Assembly: GCA_964023205.1 (NCBI GenBank)
Contig: OZ026835.1
Location: forward strand, 20,721,817-20,785,816
DNA length: 64,000 nt
Direction of reading: 5' to 3'
Source: Lutraria lutraria
Taxonomy: Eukaryota > Mollusca > Bivalvia > Venerida > Mactridae
A program made the position numbers and the translations under genes. The notes beneath the pieces are model-generated. The model worked only from the letters and a program-made list of their open reading frames with translations, had not been told where the DNA came from and did not search any database. This document shows positions 60,751 to 64,000 of the stretch, one piece after another; position 1 is the stretch's first letter, and the number at the start of each line of letters is the position of its first letter.

Positions 60751-61199
60751 GAGTTTTGAACTATCTCTGATTGGAATTTTATTAATATCAGTTTAACCAT
60801 GTTGATGTCATCTTTAGCTTGACTATTTTTTATGAAAAAGTCTAGCTATAATGTGATCACATTACACATTCATCGCAGTCTTGCTGTACTTGCTTATGGG
60901 GACAGGACGCATCTGTAGAGCAAATGCAATAACACAGACAACAACTTGTTTTGATCTTAACTACAGTACATCTATTCTTCAATAATTATGTTTCAATGTT
61001 TAACTTATATTTATGTTTGTCTTCTGGGTAAACCCACAAGTGTTTAACAAAAAAAATGAAATTTCGGCTGTATAGGCTAAGGCTACTTAAATATATAGGA
61101 ATAAACCCTAATTTATTTTTCGGTAATGCCCCTTATCCTATTTAAAAAGTACTGAGAGTATTCTCAGGAACAAAGTTAAATCTATCCTTAAAAAATCAA

Positions 61200-62030
61200 A
61201 GGCTTGTCCCTGTCGAGAACTTGATGAACAGTTTACGAAATGTTTATGATCTTATTTATGAATAGCTCATGATTTTATTAATGAACTACAAATTGGGCAC
61301 TTGGTTCATGAACTTGGTCCCTATGAAGTTCATGAACAAATGTTCAAGAACATGAATTGTTGATGAATGAATTATTTTCATGAACCTTTTATGAACAATT
61401 CCAGGTTTTTTTCTCGGTATTTTGGGAATATGACCCATACCCTTGGGATTGGGAATTTTGGCGGTGTTTTAATCAAAATTGGGAACAAATGCATAACTAC
61501 AATTTTTGCAATGTTCAACTTATTCTACTTATTTACACATAAAACAGTAGCAGAATAAGGTATTTACTACCAATAGTGATGTTAATGAACACATAAAATT
61601 GGGGATTAGGAATTTTTGTCTGTGAATTGGGAAAAAAAGATACTATTTTCTATTGGGAATATGACTGAATTTCGGCTATAAAATCGCCCCCAAAAAATCC
61701 CTGAATTCATGAAACTTCATGAACTAATGATGTTCAGGAACAGCTTCACGATTGTTTATGAACCGTTCATCAAACATAGGTTCATGTACTATTGATGAAT
61801 TATTTTGATGAACCTTGATGAAATATTCATTAATTCGCATGAATTGTTCATGAACTGATGTTAATAGTTCATGAAAATGGATGTATTGTAAAGGATCTCA
61901 GTTGATGAACAGTTCATGAATCCTAGGTTCATGAACTGTTGATGAATTATTTGGATGAATTTTTGATGAACTTTCATGAACAATTCATGAAACTTTACTA
62001 ATTCTTCATGAACATCATCAGTCATGACAT
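61200..62030. repeat. Cluster of GTTCATGAAC palindromes
   Basis: TTCATGAA, TTCATGAAC and GATGAA variants recur many times, producing overlapping inverted repeats such as 'aggttcatgaactgttgatg'. The cluster is interrupted by element copy 2 (61405-61703). No gene. Confidence 0.75.
61405..61703. repeat. ~300-bp dispersed element, copy 2, inside the palindrome cluster
   Basis: Matches 60454-60750 with small indels. On both sides lie GAATTC/CATGAA-type repeats, so it was inserted into, or carried, that cluster. Confidence 0.7.
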
Positions 62031-62234
62031 ACAGTGAGAAATTACTAGCTACTGCACATTTTGAAAACCCTGTCAAATTCAGTGGCTTCAGTGCTTTGAT
62101 CTGTATACAGTAAACCACCTCTTGCATAGTGCGATTTTATTAAACTGTCAAAGTTTAATAATTATATGGTCGCTGATTGTACTTATTTTTAGCTTTGTGC
62201 CACAGTCGATAGTTCTCGTTTATTTTACCGTTAG

Positions 62235-64000
62235 TGAATGCCTCATTCCCAGTCCGAGACCATGTTCCTCCCTCCCCGGTTGCCCGGTCATGCAGTCTCC
62301 AGTCCGAGACCATATCCCCCCCCAGTTGCCCGGTCATGCATTCTCCAGTCCGAGACCATGTTCCTGCCTCCCCGGTTGCCCGGTCATGCATTATCCAGTC
62401 CGAGACCATGTTCCTCCCTCCCCAGTTGTCCGGTCATGCATTCTCCAGTCCGAGACCATGTTCCTCCCTCCCCAGTTGTCCGGTCATGCATTCTCCAGTC
62501 CGAGACCATATCCCCCCCAGGTTGCCCGGTCATGCATTCTCCAGTCCGAGACCATGTCCCCCCCCGGTTGTCCGGTCATGCATTCTCCAGTCCGAGACCA
62601 TATCCCCCCGGTTGCCCGGTCATGCATCCTCCAGTCCGAGACCATGTTCCTCCCTCCCCGGTTGCCCGGTCATGCATTCTCCATTCCGAGACCATGTCCT
62701 CCCCAGGTTGTCCGGTCATGCATTCTCCAGTCCGAGACCATGTCCACCCCAGGTTGTCCGGTCATGCATTCTCCAGTCCGAGACCATGTCCCCCCCAGGT
62801 TGTCCGGTCATGCTTTCACCAGTCCGAGACCATGTCCTCCCCAAGTTGTCAGGTCATGCATTCTCCAGTCCGAGACCATGTCCCCCCCAGGTTGCCCGGT
62901 CATGCATTCTCCAGTCCGAGACCATGTCCCCCCCAGGTTGACCGGTCATGCTTTCTCCAGTCCGAGACCATGTCCTCCCCAAGTTGTCCGGTCATGCATT
63001 CTCCAGTCCGAGACCATGTCCCCCCCAGGTTGCCCGGTCATGCATTCTCCAGTCCGAGACCATGTCCCCCCCAGGTTGTCCGGTCTTGCTTTCTCCAGTC
63101 CGAGACCATGTCCTCCCCAGGTTGTCCGGTCATGCATTCTCCAGTCCGAGACCATGTCCCCCCAGGTTGCCCGGTCATGCATTCTCCAGTCCGAGACCAT
63201 GTCCCCCCCAGGTTGTCCGGTCATGCATTCTCCAGTCCGAGACCATGTTCCCCCCTCCCTGGTTGCCCGGTCATGCATTCTCCAGTCCGAGACCATGTTC
63301 CCCCCTCCCCGGTTGCCCGGTCATGCATTCTCCAGTCCGAGACCATGTCCTCCCCAGGTTGTCCGGTCAAGCATTCTCCAGTCCGAGACCATGTCCCCCC
63401 CAAGTTGTCCGGTCATGCATTCTCCAGTCCGAGACCATGTCCCCCCCAGGTTGTCCGGTCATGCATTCTCCAGTCCGAGACCATGTCCCCCCCAGGTTGC
63501 CCGGTCATGCATTCTCCAGTCCGAGACCATGTCCCCCCCAGGTTGTCCGGTCATGCTTTCTCCAGTCCGAGACCATGTTCCCCACGCCCCGGTTGCCCGG
63601 TCATGCATTCTCCAGTCCGAGACCATATCCCCTCCGGTTGCCCGGTCATGCATCCTCCAGTCCGAGACCATGTTCCTCCCTCCCCGGTTGCCCGGTCATG
63701 CTTTCTCCAGTCCGAGACCATGTCCCCCCCAGGTTGCCCGGTTATGCATTCTCCAGTCCGAGACCATGTCCCCCCCAGGTTGTCCGGTCATGCATTCGCC
63801 AGTCCGAGACCATGTTCCCCCCTCACCGGTTGCCCGGTCATGCTTTCTCCAGTCCGAGACCATGATCCCCACGCCCCGGTTGCCCGGTCATGCATTCTCC
63901 AGTCCGAGACCATGTTCCCCCCACGTTGCCCGGTCATGCATTCTCCAGTCCGAGACCATGTCCCCCCCAGGTTGTCCGGTCAGGCATTCTCCAGTCCGAG
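62235..64000. repeat. GC-rich ~46-bp minisatellite running off the window
   Basis: Some 38 units of 'tctccagtccgagaccatgt' + C-run + 'aggttgtccggtcatgcat', with unit length about 43-50 from variable C-runs. Composition is strikingly unlike the rest of the window. Neither strand has stops in the unit, so long open frames (235 and 305 codons plus, 116 minus) arise without being genes. Since 46 is 1 more than a multiple of 3, the frames cycle through three peptides. Confidence 0.92.

Noticed and set aside
62234..63865. Open frames of 235 and 305 codons on plus and 116 codons on minus
   Set aside because: They are by-products of a stop-free 46-bp minisatellite. All frames on both strands are open, there is no splice or start context, and the peptides only cycle with the unit.

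Overview
This is animal nuclear DNA, strongly A+T-rich by eye, with split genes, GT-AG introns and a heavy load of dispersed and tandem repeats. Several repeats look like those common in bivalve genomes: 'aacaagagggcca...gtgagctaaaa' elements, a pearl-like element with about 167-bp core repeats followed by a GACC microsatellite, and tRNA-derived SINEs ending in a 'ggcgttaaatccc'-type tail. A bivalve mollusc, or at least a marine lophotrochozoan, is the best guess. The species cannot be named from sequence alone.

The best-supported gene is a complete pyridoxal kinase (PDXK) on the minus strand. It has ten coding exons between 12443 and 3186, all introns in phase, and encodes 302 residues with the ribokinase-fold GTGD motif. 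Its introns hold MITEs, a large fold-back element and SINE-like pieces. A 5'-truncated LINE lies about 180 bp upstream of its start codon.

From 17.5 to 22.3 kb on the plus strand a four-exon gene encodes a small secreted, dibasic-rich protein that I do not recognise. It converges on a candidate 49-codon minus-strand gene (exons 27309-27266 and 23441-23336), and candidate polyadenylation signals of the two lie about 35 bp apart. Around 42.7-44.9 kb are three in-phase minus-strand exons that form the C-terminal part of an unrecognised protein. At 45.6 and 48.5 kb two homologous N-terminal exons of an ABCG-type transporter face each other, and the minus-strand one is frameshifted.

The rest is mostly repeats. 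Tandem arrays lie at 1-0.68, 27.3-28.2, 30.7-31.7, 31.7-34.2, 37.2-38.2, 57.3-57.8 and 62.2-64 kb. Two copies of one LINE lie at 12.6-14.3 kb (minus) and 49.2-57.2 kb (plus). The second is split by a 5.3-kb hAT-like element with an exact 8-bp target duplication, and the first copy shows the empty site.

The most unusual signal is a set of ultra-short, nearly all-palindrome insertions (23-40 bp) in two sequence families. Five simple or nested cases have exact 7-bp flanking direct repeats and one has 8 bp. One palindrome is inserted inside another, each with its own target duplication.
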